Source: Lathyrus oleraceus
Lineage: Eukaryota > Streptophyta > Magnoliopsida > Fabales > Fabaceae
Assembly: GCF_024323335.1 (NCBI RefSeq)
Contig: NC_066580.1
Coordinates: 90,086,547 to 90,150,546, forward strand
Direction: 5' to 3'
Length of the DNA: 64,000 bases
Part shown: positions 19,292 to 31,619 of the stretch, piece by piece
Layout: the number at the start of each line of letters is the position of its first letter
Position numbering within the stretch: position 1 is the first letter of the stretch
The notes under the pieces: generated by a model
The model's input: only the letters and a program-made list of their open reading frames with translations
The model's database searches: none
What the model was told of the DNA's origin: nothing
Position numbers and translations under genes: made by a program

Positions 19292-21145
19292 TCACTGTCC
19301 GTTTACCATGAACGGTTCACTATTTCTACCTTTAATTTGTATCGCACCGCTTTTAAAGACTTTTGTAATTTCGAAAGGGCCTGACCACCTAGATTTAAGT
19401 TTTCCCGAAAAAAGCTTAAGTCTTGAATTAAATAGTAGCACTACGTCGCCGACATTAAAATCTTTCCTAGATATACGTTTATCGTTCCATTTTTTGGTTC
19501 GTTCTTTGTATATCTTGGCATTCTCATAGGCGTCTAGTCGAAGTTCTTCTAATTCGTGAATGTATAAAATCCGCTTCTCGCCTGCGGAGGTATAATTTAG
19601 ATTTAGGGTCTTAATTTCCCAATAAGCTTTGTGTTCTAACTCCACAGGGAGATGACATGATTTACCATAGACTAATTTAAAGGGTGTGGTCCCTATTGGG
19701 GTCTTGTAGGCTGTCCTATAGGCCCACAGAGCTTCATTTAGTTTAGATGACCAGTCTTTTCAAGATATTCCGATAGTCTTTTCTAGAATTTGTTTGATCT
19801 CTCTATTCGAAACTTCGACTTGCCCACTGGTTTGTGGGTGATAAGGTGTTGCTACACGGTGTCGGACTTCATACTTCAGAAGAAGTTTTCCAAAGATATT
19901 TGATATGAAATGAGAGCCACCGTCACTAATACTAGTTTTGGCACACCGAATCTAGGAAAGATTACGTTCTTGAACAACTTAATCACTACTCGTGTGTCAT
20001 TTGTCGGAGAAGCTACAACCTCGATCCATTTTGAAACGTAATTGACAGCTACGAGTATGTACTTATTACCAAAAGAAGACGGGAATGGTCCCATGAAGTC
20101 AATCCCCCACACATCAAAGACTTCCACTTCTAAGATGCCTGTTTGTGGTACTTCGTTGCGTCTTGAAATGTTACTAGTGCGTTGGCACCGGTCGCAATTT
20201 ATAACCACATTATGGACATTTTTCCATAGAGTAGGACAAAAGAGGGCAGATTGTAAGATCTTAGCACATGTTTTTGAAGTGCTAGCATGCCCTCCATAAG
20301 GAGCGGAATGGAAATGAGAGATTATATCGTCTATTTCATCCTCAGGAACACATCGACGGAAGATACCGTCGGTACTTCTTTTGAAAAGTAGAGGTTCATC
20401 CCAGTAGTATTGTTTTAGATCATGAAAGAATTTCTTCTTTTGTTGGTATGATAGGCCCGTAAGTACTCCAACAGCTAGGTAGTTAACAAAATCAGCATAC
20501 CATGGCAGAGTAATATTCGCATGAATTTCTTCCACAAATTCTTCTATTTCGGTATCATTTAAGGCTAGTTCAGACATATCGCTTTCCATTTGGGCCATAA
20601 GTCGTTCGTAAGGGAAATCATCATTGATTGGAATCTGTTCAGGCTTATTCCCTTTGATTCGTGATAAGTGGTCTGCTACTACGTTCTCAGTACCCTTCTT
20701 ATCTTTTATTTTTAAGTCAAATTCTTGTAAGAGTAGGATCCATCTTAAGAGTCTTGGTTTGACATCCTTCTTACTTAGAAAATATCCAATAACAGCGTGA
20801 TCAATATAGATAATGATTTTCGCTCCTACTAAGTAAAAACAGAATTTGTCTAAAGCGAACACAACGACTAGAAGTTCCTTTTCAGTGGTGGCGTAGTTCA
20901 TTTGGGCAGGATCTAATGTTCTACTTGCGTAGTAGATCGCATGAAGTTTTTTTATCCTTTCTTATTCCTAGCACTGCGCCTACGACATAGTCACTCACAT
21001 CACACATGATTTCGAATGGTAATCTCCAGTCAGGTGGTTGCATGATAGGTGCGGTTATTAAAGATGTTTTTAATTGTTCAAACGCTGTTAAACATTTCTC
21101 ATCAACGATAAAGTCAACGTCTTTCATTAATAATCCAGTCAATGG
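19292..21145 (-). pseudogene. Athila-1 pol: end of RT, RNase H and integrase, frameshifted
   Basis: From right to left on the minus strand: end of RT and start of RNase H (PLTGLLMKDVDFI to [10 protein letters not shown], 21145-20935), then RNase H and integrase (20901-19876; [41 protein letters not shown]), then the integrase C-terminus (19645-19292; [29 protein letters not shown]). A frameshift in an A-run near 20950 and another near 19935, just before the second catalytic Asp, break it. The segment 19875-19646 is integrase out of frame. The copia-like LTR cuts it at 21145 after AATGG. Clearly inactive. Confidence 0.85.
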
Positions 21146-21949
21146 TGAAGGAGATTGGCGATCCAAAATGCAGCGGAAATAAAAAATTCTCCTTTAGTGA
21201 TCCTTATGAATGGGCATTATCAGTGATAGAATAGTTACCTCTTGTGAGGATTGAAACCTTTGATGCAGATCTACAGAGCGATCACGAACGTTGAACGATG
21301 ACAATGCCTCTACTCAGTCCACATGAACGGATTCCTTCAATCTCAGTGCTAGCTGCTACAAATGAAGGCTTTGAGTGAGAGAGAGAGAGAGAGAGAGAAA
21401 ATGAAAATGCAACTGCACTGAATGCTTCTGCACAAGGGTTCTATTTATAGAACCACTTGTGTGGGCTTCAAGCTAAAAGCCCACTTAAGTGTATGTGGCC
21501 CATATCTTATAATATGCCCAAAATCACTTAAGCGCATGGTACCTTACCATATTTCGTATTCTACTTAAGTACACCATACCTTACGATGTTCTACAATTTA
21601 CTTAAGTGCACCGTAGCTTACGTGTTCCTTAGTTATTCTATCTCTCATCAATCCGTCCTTTGTGTGTGACCTTGTAGGTTTTCGCGGCATTGGCATATAT
21701 ATTAAATCATGTATTTAACATAATAAACAGTGAGTGGTATCTAGTAACACATCACTGCTACCCAAGACACGAAAATGTCATGTGATCTGGAAAATCCTTC
21801 TGTGATAATACTTATGTGTATAATTACCCTTTTGCCCTTATGTCTATATTAAACACACGACATAGACTGTGTCATCCTTGTCCAGTTCAATATTGGGCCC
21901 ATAGACATTTATCCTGTTACGCAGGATGGGCAAATTCCATCTAGGTCAC
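21146..21949 (-). mobile_element. LTR, probably Ty1/copia, inserted in Athila-1 pol
   Basis: About 803 bp with TG...CA-type ends (plus strand TGAAGGAG to TAGGTCA) and a minus-strand TATA box CTATAAATAG at 21450-21441. On the minus strand it ends with a stretch rich in CGCTGCATTTTGGATCG, which looks like the end of a legume copia LTR. The left flank AATGG (21141-21145) is a candidate target duplication. Ogre-C begins one base after the right edge. Only one LTR is seen, so it may be solo or the end of a full element. The copia label rests on general appearance only. Confidence 0.5.
21378..21402. repeat. (GA)n microsatellite
   Basis: About ten GA dinucleotides in a row inside the copia-like LTR, just downstream (minus strand) of its TATA box. 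On the transcribed strand it is a CT run, common in plant 5' untranslated regions. Confidence 0.9.
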
Positions 21950-23469
21950 TGTAAGACCCCAATTTTGACCCTAAGATCCCTCATGGCATCATATCATTGC
22001 ATTTTGCATCTTGCCTCAAGGATCATAAGCATCTTAGATCTTATCTTTGGGTGGGATCTCTTGACAGTTGGTTTGAGATCACCAAGCATGCTTGAATTGT
22101 ATATGATTGCTTTTCTCATTTTATTTACTAACCAAAAGCACAAAAATATGTCACTAACATCTTTTGTTTGTAGTTTGAGCAGTCACAAGATCCAAAGCTT
22201 CAAGGAGATCCTATGTGCATTAATATGGCCAAGAGAAGATGAAAGTAAGCATGGCAATGGTTCCCAAAGCTCTCATCCATCAAATATGCCTCCCAAGTAT
22301 CTCAATTCATCATGTTGATCAAAGAAAACCAAAGGGTTTGAGGCTTGTTTCCCAAGGAAACCCTAATTCATCTGTTCATCAACTATGCCTTGCTCATGAA
22401 GCAACCTCAACCTTTGATCAAATGAAATCAAGGGAAGTTCTTTAATTCATCATTTAATGCATATTTGAACTTATTTGAGTGTCCTCAATCATCAATTCAT
22501 CAAGATATGAGGTGTGGACTTGAGAAGTTGATCAGTCAATTCATCTGACTATTTTGAAGTACACTGAGACCTAACTTTTAATGTGTTTGTCAAATGGAGA
22601 TGACCCTAATATACAAAATGTTCTTGAGAACCATATGAACAACTTTCATGTTCATCAAAAATTTATTTGAAGCTTGGAAGGTCATCGTCCACTTCAAAAC
22701 ATTATAGGTCATTTTGACTGAAACCCTAATTTTAGGTCAACTTCCCAAGGACATAACTCCTTAATTTTTCATGATTTTGAGGTGGGATCAGATGAATTGG
22801 AAATATTAATATGTATAATTAAAATGTTATGTTGATCAAAATTTCAAAATCCTAAAATAAATAGATGTGATAATGCAAAACATTATAGGTCACTTTGGAC
22901 CAAAAACATTGAAATGTGAAAAAGTCCAACTTCAAGTGCCCATAACTTCTTCATCAAAAATCCAAATGATGCAAAATTTAAGTCTAAAATGATTGCATTG
23001 AAAAGATATACAACTTTGATGTTGAAGATTTTGTCATTTGGAGCTTGCAGCATTGAAACAGAAGTGCTTAAAGTTTGGCCATTTTTTGAAAATCTCACAT
23101 GTGCATGTTTTGCACCCTACACTTCATGATCACTTTTCACCAATTTCCAAGTTTAAAATGAAGTTTTGATCAACATTACAAATGATCCTCATGCAAAAAG
23201 CTTTCCAACCATTACTCATAAGGTTGTGTTTCAATTTTGGAGATGGCATTTTCGAAAGCATGAACATATTGGTACAATTTTGGAAACTCATTAAATTTGC
23301 ATTGCATGAGCTCAGCTTACATGATCTACACATCCAAATTACATTTGTTATTGTTCAGCTTGCAAATCCAAGTGGAATTGGGCCCTCCATGCGCCTGTAC
23401 AGTCCCATGCATGGAGGCCCTTTCCATCTATGCAATGCTTTGTTCATGCATTCAGCCTTGTTTTCTTCT

Positions 23470-23479
23470 ATAAATACAA
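23470..23479 (+). promoter_or_regulatory. TATA box of Ogre-C LTR
   Basis: CTATAAATAC, 310-320 bp before GTCTGAAGTCCT, in the same place as in the Ogre-D and Ogre-A LTRs. Confidence 0.65.
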
Positions 23480-25200
23480 TGCCAATGCCTCTCATTTCAG
23501 CAACCTAAGGGCGCCTTACATGCTGCATGAATTATCCCTCAACCATACTCAAAAGGAACTCACCATTTTCATTCACAATTTTCAGATCTAAACTTCAATT
23601 TCATCAATTGATTTTTAGATCTAAAGTTCCTTAGCCTTATTCACTTTGATCCAAAGAACAAACTGCAAGCATCAACTTCAAGAGATCGTGCCTTCAAACT
23701 CTGCAAATCAGAGGTTTACTTCAGTTTTTATTTTCTTCGAATCCACTAATATATTGCTTGTTTATTGCTGTTGCTGTGTTGTCTGAAGTCCTTTTCATAG
23801 AGGCAACCTTTTAGAGCTTTGAATTTTCAAATTCCAACAAGTTCAGTTGAACACCACAGAAATTCAACCTCTGATTTCTCTTAATATAGAAACCTAGAGT
23901 GGATTTGGTTGGCACAGGGGTGATGTACATCACCCCAGCTCTCGTTTGGTACCAAGATCGTGACATTTGGTGAACTTTTGTTTCTCTACAACTTTGGCCG
24001 TCGCCAGAAGCTGGCCGGAGAAGACAGTGGTGTACACCACCGTCTGGTCTCCAGACCCAATCTCAGCCGTGCATTTCATTTTCCAGATTCAATCTGATCC
24101 GTCCCATGTTATGACTTGTTTAAATGCTACATGTGATGCATTGACTAAGGAACATGGTAGGCGCGTGTGTGTGAGCCATGTGATTTGCCAGCTCAATTAA
24201 TGAGCTCTGCATCCAACGCTCCACGCTTTTTGTTATTTTTTAATTCTGATTTTAATTTTCTTTTATTTCTTTTAATTCCATTTCATTTCAAAAATTCATA
24301 TCTCCTTTATTATTGGTCCAAAAAATGTGAGACCAATTGCATTTTTCTCCTTTTAATTTCTAGTTTCTAAAAATGATTTTTAATATTTTTTATTTTATCA
24401 TTTGATAATTTTTTAAGAATTTTCTCTTTTCTGCTTATTTTTAATTCATTTTAAATAGTTTTTGGTATTCAAAAAATACAAAAATATTTTTCCAACCTCT
24501 TTGAATGATGATAGATCTATGAAAAATATTCTCATCAATTTATGAATTGATTTGAGATTTATTTGAGATTTTAATTCAATTAGGTTATTTTTATGCATTT
24601 TTAATTGATTAAGAATAGTTTCTGACTTCTAAAAATGCTGAAACTTTTTGTCAAACTTTGTTTGACCTTGTTGAACTTAGGATAATTCACTTGGACTTTT
24701 CAAAGTTGATTTGAAGTGAGTTTGAAGTTTGACCTTTCTTTATTTTTTTAATTCAAGTATTATTTTACTTTTGAAAAATACCAAAAATATTTTATTTGTT
24801 TCTTGACTTCTAATCTTCATTTTGCTTCTGTTTACTATTGTTTGACCCTGATCTTCTCTATCTTTGGTCAATGCTTGTTGAATATTTCATTTCATTTCCA
24901 TTAATGTACTTTAATATTCATCATCTTCTTCTTTTTCTTTTATGATCAATGAGTAAAAGATTGGTGGTTAGCCTTGATACATGGGAGGTTTAACCTTCCT
25001 TGATTCAAATCTAATTCAACTTGATCATGGATCAAGTGAATGGCTTTGCATTAAGGATAGGTTGCTTCCTAATCAAGCAAAGAACCTAAATCAATACAAG
25101 ATCGTTTCTCATCTTCTTTTGGCATGGCAAGTTGTAGGAGCTTGATTCATTAATCAAGATCTCTAACTTGTGTTGTTGCCTACATTATTATTGACCGACC

Positions 25201-25256
25201 TCAGATAGTTGTGACTTCTACATAAGTCCAATTACGATTGCTTAACATAGCGCTAG
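25201..25256 (+). other. Conserved LTR island (Ogre-C copy)
   Basis: A block of about 56 bp containing GTGACTTCTACATAAGTC and ATTACGATTGCTTAACATA is almost unchanged at 29357-29412 (Ogre-A) and 13077-13133 (Ogre-D), although surrounding LTR sequence is much more diverged, especially in Ogre-D. I do not find it in the Ogre-B LTR. It lies downstream of the TATA box, so within the transcript. Confidence 0.6.
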
Positions 25257-26072
25257 ATTGCCTTATGACACACTAACTCTAATACTAACCATTAACATTT
25301 AATTCTTGCACTTTACATTTATGCAATTTACTATTCTTGTACATATTATTCATTTGCTTTTGCCTTTTGCTCATTTGAGCACATGTTTATGTTAATGCAA
25401 TTTGCCTTTTGCTCACTTGAGCACATAATTGTGTATATATTATTGTGCTTGTCCTTTTGTTTTGATTGTTGTGAACCAAATGCCAAAATGGACAAAAAGG
25501 ACTTAGACTTTAGGACATTCCCTATGCAAAATTGGAGTCAAAGAGCAACTAGGCATTGTGCTTTTAGAGTGCTATAAAAGTCAAAGAGCAACTAGGCATT
25601 AGGCCTTTAGAGTGCTATAAATGTTGAAGAAACTTTGAGAGGACCAATTTCTAAACTCATTCTTGTTCATTCTTTGTTTGCTTGATAGAACTTTTTGATG
25701 TGTGTGTTCTTGTGCTAGGGATTCCAACATTGAGCCTAAGTGAAAAACCATTGTCGTGAGCTTCTAAAGAGAGAGATCTAAGAGCCATTGCGGATCTTCT
25801 AAGAGCTTTGCTTGCTTGAGTATACACTTATTTGCTTGCTTATTCCAAAGTATGGGAGCTACTTGGATCATCAGTATGATCTCAAGAGAGGAACTCCATT
25901 TGTGGTTTTATTTCTCTTCCTTCATCTTTGTATGATTAGGACTTTATCCATTCTTCTTCTTCCCTCCATTCTAACCCAAGCCAAAACTTTTGTGCAAACA
26001 TTAACACTTGTTTTCAAACATTAGAAACCTAAGCATTATGCTTTTGATTTTCAAACTTTCTTTTCATAACAC

Positions 26073-29000
26073 TGTAAGACCCCAATTTTGTCCCTAAGAT
26101 CCCTCATAGCATCATAACATTGCATTGCATAGCCTCAAGGATCATTGAGCATCTTAGTCCCCTTTACCTTTGGGTGGGACTCCTTATGAGTGGTTTGAGA
26201 TCACCAGGCATGCTTGAATTGTATCATCATTGCTTTTCACATTTTATTTACTAACCAAAAGCACAAAAATATGTCACTAACATCTTTTGTTTGTAGCTTG
26301 AGCAATCATAGGGTCAAAAGCTTCTAGGAGATCCTTGGTGCAATGATATGGCCAAGAGAAGATGAAAGCAAGCATGGTAATGATTCCCAAGGCTCTCATC
26401 CATCAAATATGCCTTCCTAGCATCTCAATTCATCATTTTGATCAAATCAAGTCAAAGGGTTTGAGGCCTTGTTCTTCAAAGAAACCCTAATCCATCTGTG
26501 CACCACAATGCTTTGCTCATGAAGCAACCTCAGCCCATGGTCAAATACAATCAAGGTAAGTTCTTTAATTCTTCATTTCATGCATATTTGAACTTATTTG
26601 AGTGTCCTCAATAATCAATTCATCAAGTTATGAGTCATGGATTTGAGAAGTTGATCAGTCAATTCATCTGACTATTTTGAAGTGCACTGAGACCTAACCT
26701 TTTATGTGTTGGTCAAATGGAGATGGTTCCAAAAGTAAAAATGTTCTTAAGGACAACATGAACAACTTTCATGTTCATCAAAAGTTTATTTGAAACTTGG
26801 AAAACCATCTGCCATTCCAATACATTATAGGTCATTTTGACTGAAACCCTAATTTTGGGTCAACTTCCCAAGGACATAACTCATTCATTCTTTATGATTT
26901 TTAGGTGGGATCAAATGAATTGGAAATATTAATATGTCTACTTGAAATGTTATGTTGAACAAAATTTCAAAATCTCAAAGGAAATACATGTGATAATGAA
27001 AGACATTATAGGTCCTTTTGTGTCAAAGGCATTAAAAGTCAAAAAAGTCCAACTTCAAGTACCCATAACTTCTTCATCAAAAATCCAAATGATGCAAAAT
27101 TTAAGTCCATTTTGATTGTCTTGAAAAGATATACAACTTGTATGTTGGAGGTGTTTTCATTTAAAGCTTGCATAATCAAAAAAGAAGGGCTTGAAAGTTG
27201 GCCAATTTTAGAAACCTTGCCTTGACATGTTTTGCACATCACACTTTAAACTCAAATTTCATAAATTTACACATTCCAAATGGACTTTTGACCAACATAA
27301 CATTTGTTCCTCATACAAAGACCTTTCCAACCATTGCTCATATGCCTATGCTTGAATGTTCTAAATGGTATTTTCGAAGAGGTGAATGATTAGGTTCAAT
27401 TGGGGAATTCATGTTGAAATCTTGTTGCACAAGCCAATTTAGAGCAAATTACACGTCCAAACCCTTGGCATTTGAACTCAGCTTGCATTTGGCATTGCTT
27501 TTGGGCCTTGTGCATGATCATGCAAGCCCATGCAAGTGGTATCCAAATTTATGCACACAGATCATTCCACACTTTCCTTGCCAATTTCTCTATAAATAGA
27601 GGCTTCATTCCCTCCATTTGACACCCAATTTCAACCTGAAATGCTGCGGAATTCATTCCCCAACCATCACTAAAGAAGCAAGTTTCATTTCTCTTAAAAT
27701 TTTCAGATCTCGAATTCAGCTTCATCTGGTTGTATTCATAGATCTAATGCTTCTAAACCTTCACCATACACTTCATTGAACTTCTGTTTTGATAAAGCAA
27801 GCAAAGTTTCAAGCTCAAATCACCAGAACTCAAACTTGAACTCCAACTGGTATTTTCTTCGATTCTCCTAATCCATTGACCTATTGGCTGTGATTTTGTG
27901 TTGGCTGAAGTCCTCTCAATAGAGGCATCATGTTTATGCTTTTAATTTTTGCAATTCATTGAGTTCATGATGAACACCAGATTTTTCAACTTCTGATTTC
28001 TCAAATCATAGAGATCTAGAAGGAAAATGGATGGTATAGAGATGATGTACATCATCTTAGCTTTCTATTGATGTATAGATCGCACGTTTTGGTTGCCTTT
28101 TGAAGTTCTGCATTTTGGCCGGAATCTGAAAGCTCACCGGAGAAGACGGTGGCTCCGGTGGCTTCATCATGTCCAGTTTAAATCTGGACCGTTTGATCTT
28201 GTTTCTAGATTGGATCGTGTCATTTGGATCTTATGACTTTCAATAATGCTGGATGCTTCGCTGTTGACTCATGCCTTTCATGCGCGCGCATCTCACATCC
28301 GTCTGATCAGCCACGTCAATTAATGAGGCTTGATCAGACGCTTGTGGTTTTTTCCATTTTCTGAATTTCTGATTTAATTTCTTTAATTCCTTTTATTTTC
28401 AAAAATCAATATCTCTTTCATTTTTTATCCAAAAAATATGGGACCAATTGCATTATTTCCCAAATAATTTCTAGTTTCTATTTATGATTTTTAATATTTT
28501 TTATTCCATCATTTGATATTTTTTGTGAATTTTCTCTTTTCTGGTTATTTTAATTCATTTTAAATATCTTTTGATATTCAAAAATACAAAAATATTTTCC
28601 TAACCTATTTGATGGATGATGGATCTATGAAAAATATTCTCATCAATTTTTGAATTGATTTGAGATTTATTTGAGATTTTAGTTCAATTAGGTTATTTTT
28701 ATTCATTTTTAATTGATTAAAAATAGTTTCTGACTTTTAAAAATGCTGAAATTTTTTGTCAAACTTGGTTTGACCTTGTTGAACTTAGGATAAATCACTT
28801 AGACCTTTCAAGGTTGATTTGAAGTGATTTTGAAGTTTGACCTTTCTTTAATATTTTAGTTCAAGTTTATTTTTAATATTAAAAAATGCCAAAAATATTT
28901 TATTCTTTTCTTGACTTCCAATCTTCATCTCACTTCTGTTTTTGATTGTTTGACCTTTACTTTCAATGTTATTAGTCAACATATGAGGATTGGTACATGA

Positions 29001-30972
29001 TGTTCCATTTTATGCATTTATATTTCTTTTACCATTTTATCATTTCCTTTTCTCTTATCCATCTCCTTCTTCTTCTTCTTCTTCTTTTTTCTTTTTGATC
29101 AATGAGTTGAAGGTTGATAAGTTAGCATTGATTAGAGAGATTTAACCTTCCTTGATTCAAATCTAATTCATCTTGATCAATTGATCAAGTGAATGGCTTT
29201 GCATTAAGGATAGGTTGTCTTTTAAATCATGCAAAAGGCTTAAACCAATACAAGATCAATTCTCTTCTCCTTTTTCGCATGGCAAGTTGTTGGGACTTGG
29301 TTCACTAATCAAGACTCCTAACTTGTGTTTGTTGCCTACATTATTATTGACCGGCCTCAGATAGTTGTGACTTCTACATAAGTCCAATTACGATTGCTTA
29401 ACATAACGCTAAATTTGCCTTATGGCATACTAACTACTAACACTAACTATTGACAATTAACATTTACTTTATGCAATTTACTTTATGCAATTTACTTCAA
29501 TGCAATTTACTATTCTTGCACATATTATTCATTTGCTTTTCTCTTTGCTCACTTGAGCACATGTTTATGTTAATGCCATTTGCCTTTTGCTCACTTGAGC
29601 ACATAATTGTGTATATATTATTGTGCTTGTGTTTTGTTTTGATTGTGGTGAACCAAATACAAAGAAATGGACTTAGTTTCCAGGACTTTCCCTATGCAAA
29701 GAAATTGAGAATTGGACTTAGTTTCTAGGACCTTCCTTATGCAAAATTGGAGTGAAAAGATCTTAATGTTGAATATGGATTAGAAGGACCAGATCCCTAA
29801 ACTCTCGCTTGTCCATTCTTGTTTTACTTCATGGAACTTTTGATGTGTGTGCTTTTATGCTAGGGATTCTACTTGAGCTTAATTGGAGGACCATTGCCAT
29901 GTTCATCCAAGTGAAGGATACAAGACACATTGAGGATATCTTATGAGACTCGTTTGTTTGCTTATACTTTATGGTTGCTTATTCCAAAGGATGAGAGCTA
30001 CTTGGATCATCAATATGATCTCAAGAGAGGAACTCCATTGTGGTTTTGATTCTTCATCCCTTCTCTTTTTGTTTTACTTAGGACTTAGCCCTTCTTTTCT
30101 TCTCTCCACTCTAACCCAAGCCAAAAAATTTTGTGCAAACATTTAACCATTGTTTTCAAACATTAGAAACCTAAGCCTTATGCTTTTGATTTTCAAACTT
30201 TCTTTTCACAATACTTATTTTGAATTGAATCTTTAAGTCCACTTTGACCATTTTGCATATACTTCTAATTGGTAAATATAACCCATTCAAATTTCTTTTT
30301 GTGGTTCCAATGGGCACTCCCTTAATCAAATTTTCCATAACCTTTAGCTATTAGGTTTGTGTTATCTTTGTGGTAGATGTAATACTCACCTATATCCTTA
30401 GTGATGGACAATGAGTCTCCCATGTTTATTATAGGGTTAACCCCTCACTAGCATGTTGAAGTTATCCTCACATGGTGGATTTGTGGTTTTAGGTTGAGTT
30501 TTCTCCCTTTGATAACAAAAGACCTTAAGGCTTTTGGACCAATCAATTCACCAACTCATTTTGAGATTTTTACCCCGAACTACGAGATTTTGATCCTAAT
30601 CTTTTTATAAGATGGTACGTAGGCAATGGGTTCATCCATCCAAACACAAATGTAAATAACTTGTATATTCTCTCCTCATCTCTTCAATCATGTTTGCACA
30701 AACAAATTTTCACAAAACAACAACCTTCACAAGTATGAAAAGGGCTCCCTAGGAGTACCTAGGATGTTTTGGGTGCCTAACACCTTTCCATTGCATAACC
30801 AACCCCCTTACCCAGATCTCTGTTTCTTTTACTAGTTTTTGTTAAAACTATTAGGTTTTTGTTCGCTTTCTAACCATTCCTTTGGATAAATAGAAGTGCG
30901 GTGGCGACTCGACTTGTATGATTTACCTTGGATTTAGCCAATATCTTCAATGGTAACGAATATCCCGCTACA
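26073..30972 (+). repeat. Ogre-A 5' LTR (4900 bp)
   Basis: A full LTR with TG...CA ends. TATA box CTATAAATAG is at about 27590-27600. The hairpin CCTC/GAGG after CTGAAGTC is at 27912-27925. A CTT-repeat lies near 29066-29090. The last 600 bp hold phrases shared with Ogre-B: ATAGGGTTAACCCCTC; GGTACGTAGGCAA; GGGCTCCCTAGGAGTACCTA; GGGTGCCTAACACCTT; GCGGTGGCGACTCGA. ORFs inside (27039-27242, 29450-29728 and others) are not credible genes. Confidence 0.88.
27590..27600 (+). promoter_or_regulatory. TATA box of Ogre-A LTR
   Basis: CTATAAATAG, about 315 bp before the GGCTGAAGTCCT phrase, in the equivalent place to the other Ogre LTRs. Transcription is expected to start about 30 bp further on. Confidence 0.65.
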
Positions 30973-30978
30973 AAAAAG

Positions 30979-30996
30979 TGGCGACTCTGCTGGGGA
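30979..30996 (+). promoter_or_regulatory. Ogre-A primer-binding site (tRNA-Arg type)
   Basis: TGGCGACTCTGCTGGGGA, six bases after the LTR end, identical to the Ogre-B site at 50576. Ogre elements are known to prime with tRNA-Arg. A 9-nt partial copy, TGGCGACTC, lies about 70 bp upstream inside the LTR. Confidence 0.85.
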
Positions 30997-31619
30997 GGTG
31001 CCTAGTGGGTTTTGCCAACTTTTCATGTTTGTTGTATTGCTTTGTCATGTGACATATTTTTGTGCAATTTGGGATTACTGTATTGTATGTAATGATTGAT
31101 TTGCTTGATATTAATTCCTTGTATGCTTGGTGATCTTTGTGAGATGAGTTCTATACCCGGACTCGAGTGCACTTAGGATAGGAGAATGGCGTAGTCTTGT
31201 TGACTTGTGTGGAGTTATTCCTTAGCAAGTTGACTTGCAAGTCCATTGACTTGGTGGAGGTCATGTTGGGATCAATAATGTCACACAAGTAAGTTGTGGT
31301 TAGACATTACTCTTTCCAATATAGACCTTAGAAGCCAAGGACCTTAGTTTACCAAGCCCATCTTGGCCTATTTTTAGGATGTAGTGCGAAAGTCGTTCAA
31401 GTGTAAGATTTGATACGATTGTTACGCGATACTACACTCATAAGAGTCTCTCTTGAGAATATTTTTGGAATACGAGTTGTCGTTTCTCCGATAATATCCG
31501 AAAGATGGGATGATGACTATGGAAACCTCTTGTAGAACATGTTTGGCAGGTTTAAACCCTAGTACATTCCCTTTGGGTGGTTCTTAACCAAGACTCCATA
31601 CTCGTGACTTGCAACAAAC
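30997..31619 (+). other. Ogre-A 5' leader, cut by Athila-2
   Basis: Non-coding. It holds a hairpin with palindrome ACTCGAGT in the loop (31151-31181), conserved in Ogre-B. It ends at CAAAC, the candidate target duplication of Athila-2. Confidence 0.8.

Larger units (their letters stand above)
13802..21145 (-). mobile_element. Athila-1, 3' part of an Athila-type retrotransposon
   Basis: Read on the minus strand, this element is interrupted in pol at 21145. It continues with the RNase H and integrase remnants, two further ORFs (18978-17749 and 17008-16466), a long conserved non-coding tract, a PPT, and the 3' LTR (15460-13802). Athila type is shown by integrase motifs ([23 protein letters not shown]), extra ORFs downstream of pol, and close matching to Athila-2. 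It sits inside the 3' LTR of Ogre-D. The 5' part (gag, protease, RT core, 5' LTR) should lie beyond the nested insertions to the right. Confidence 0.85.
21950..26072 (+). mobile_element. Ogre-C, first 4.1 kb of a 5' LTR
   Basis: It starts TGTAAGACCCC after GTCAC (21945-21949). It matches the Ogre-A LTR throughout, including a TATA box (CTATAAATAC, about 23470), GTCTGAAGTCCT (23781-23792) and the conserved island at 25201-25256. It stops at 26072 (AACAC), where Ogre-A inserts; the Ogre-A LTR carries about 780 bp more. No coding region belongs to it here; ORFs at 21926-22318, 23182-23508 and 25383-25577 are chance frames in the LTR. The rest of this element should lie to the right of the window. 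Confidence 0.85.
26073..31619 (+). mobile_element. Ogre-A: complete 5' LTR, PBS and part of the leader
   Basis: The LTR starts TGTAAGACCCC at 26073 and ends ...CGCTACA at 30972. It is followed by AAAAAG, a PBS (30979-30996) and leader up to 31619, where Athila-2 inserts. The left flank AACAC (26068-26072) is a candidate target duplication. The leader matches that of Ogre-B (50594-51236) and is cut just before the stem-loop region present in Ogre-B. No coding region of this element is in the window. Confidence 0.88.
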
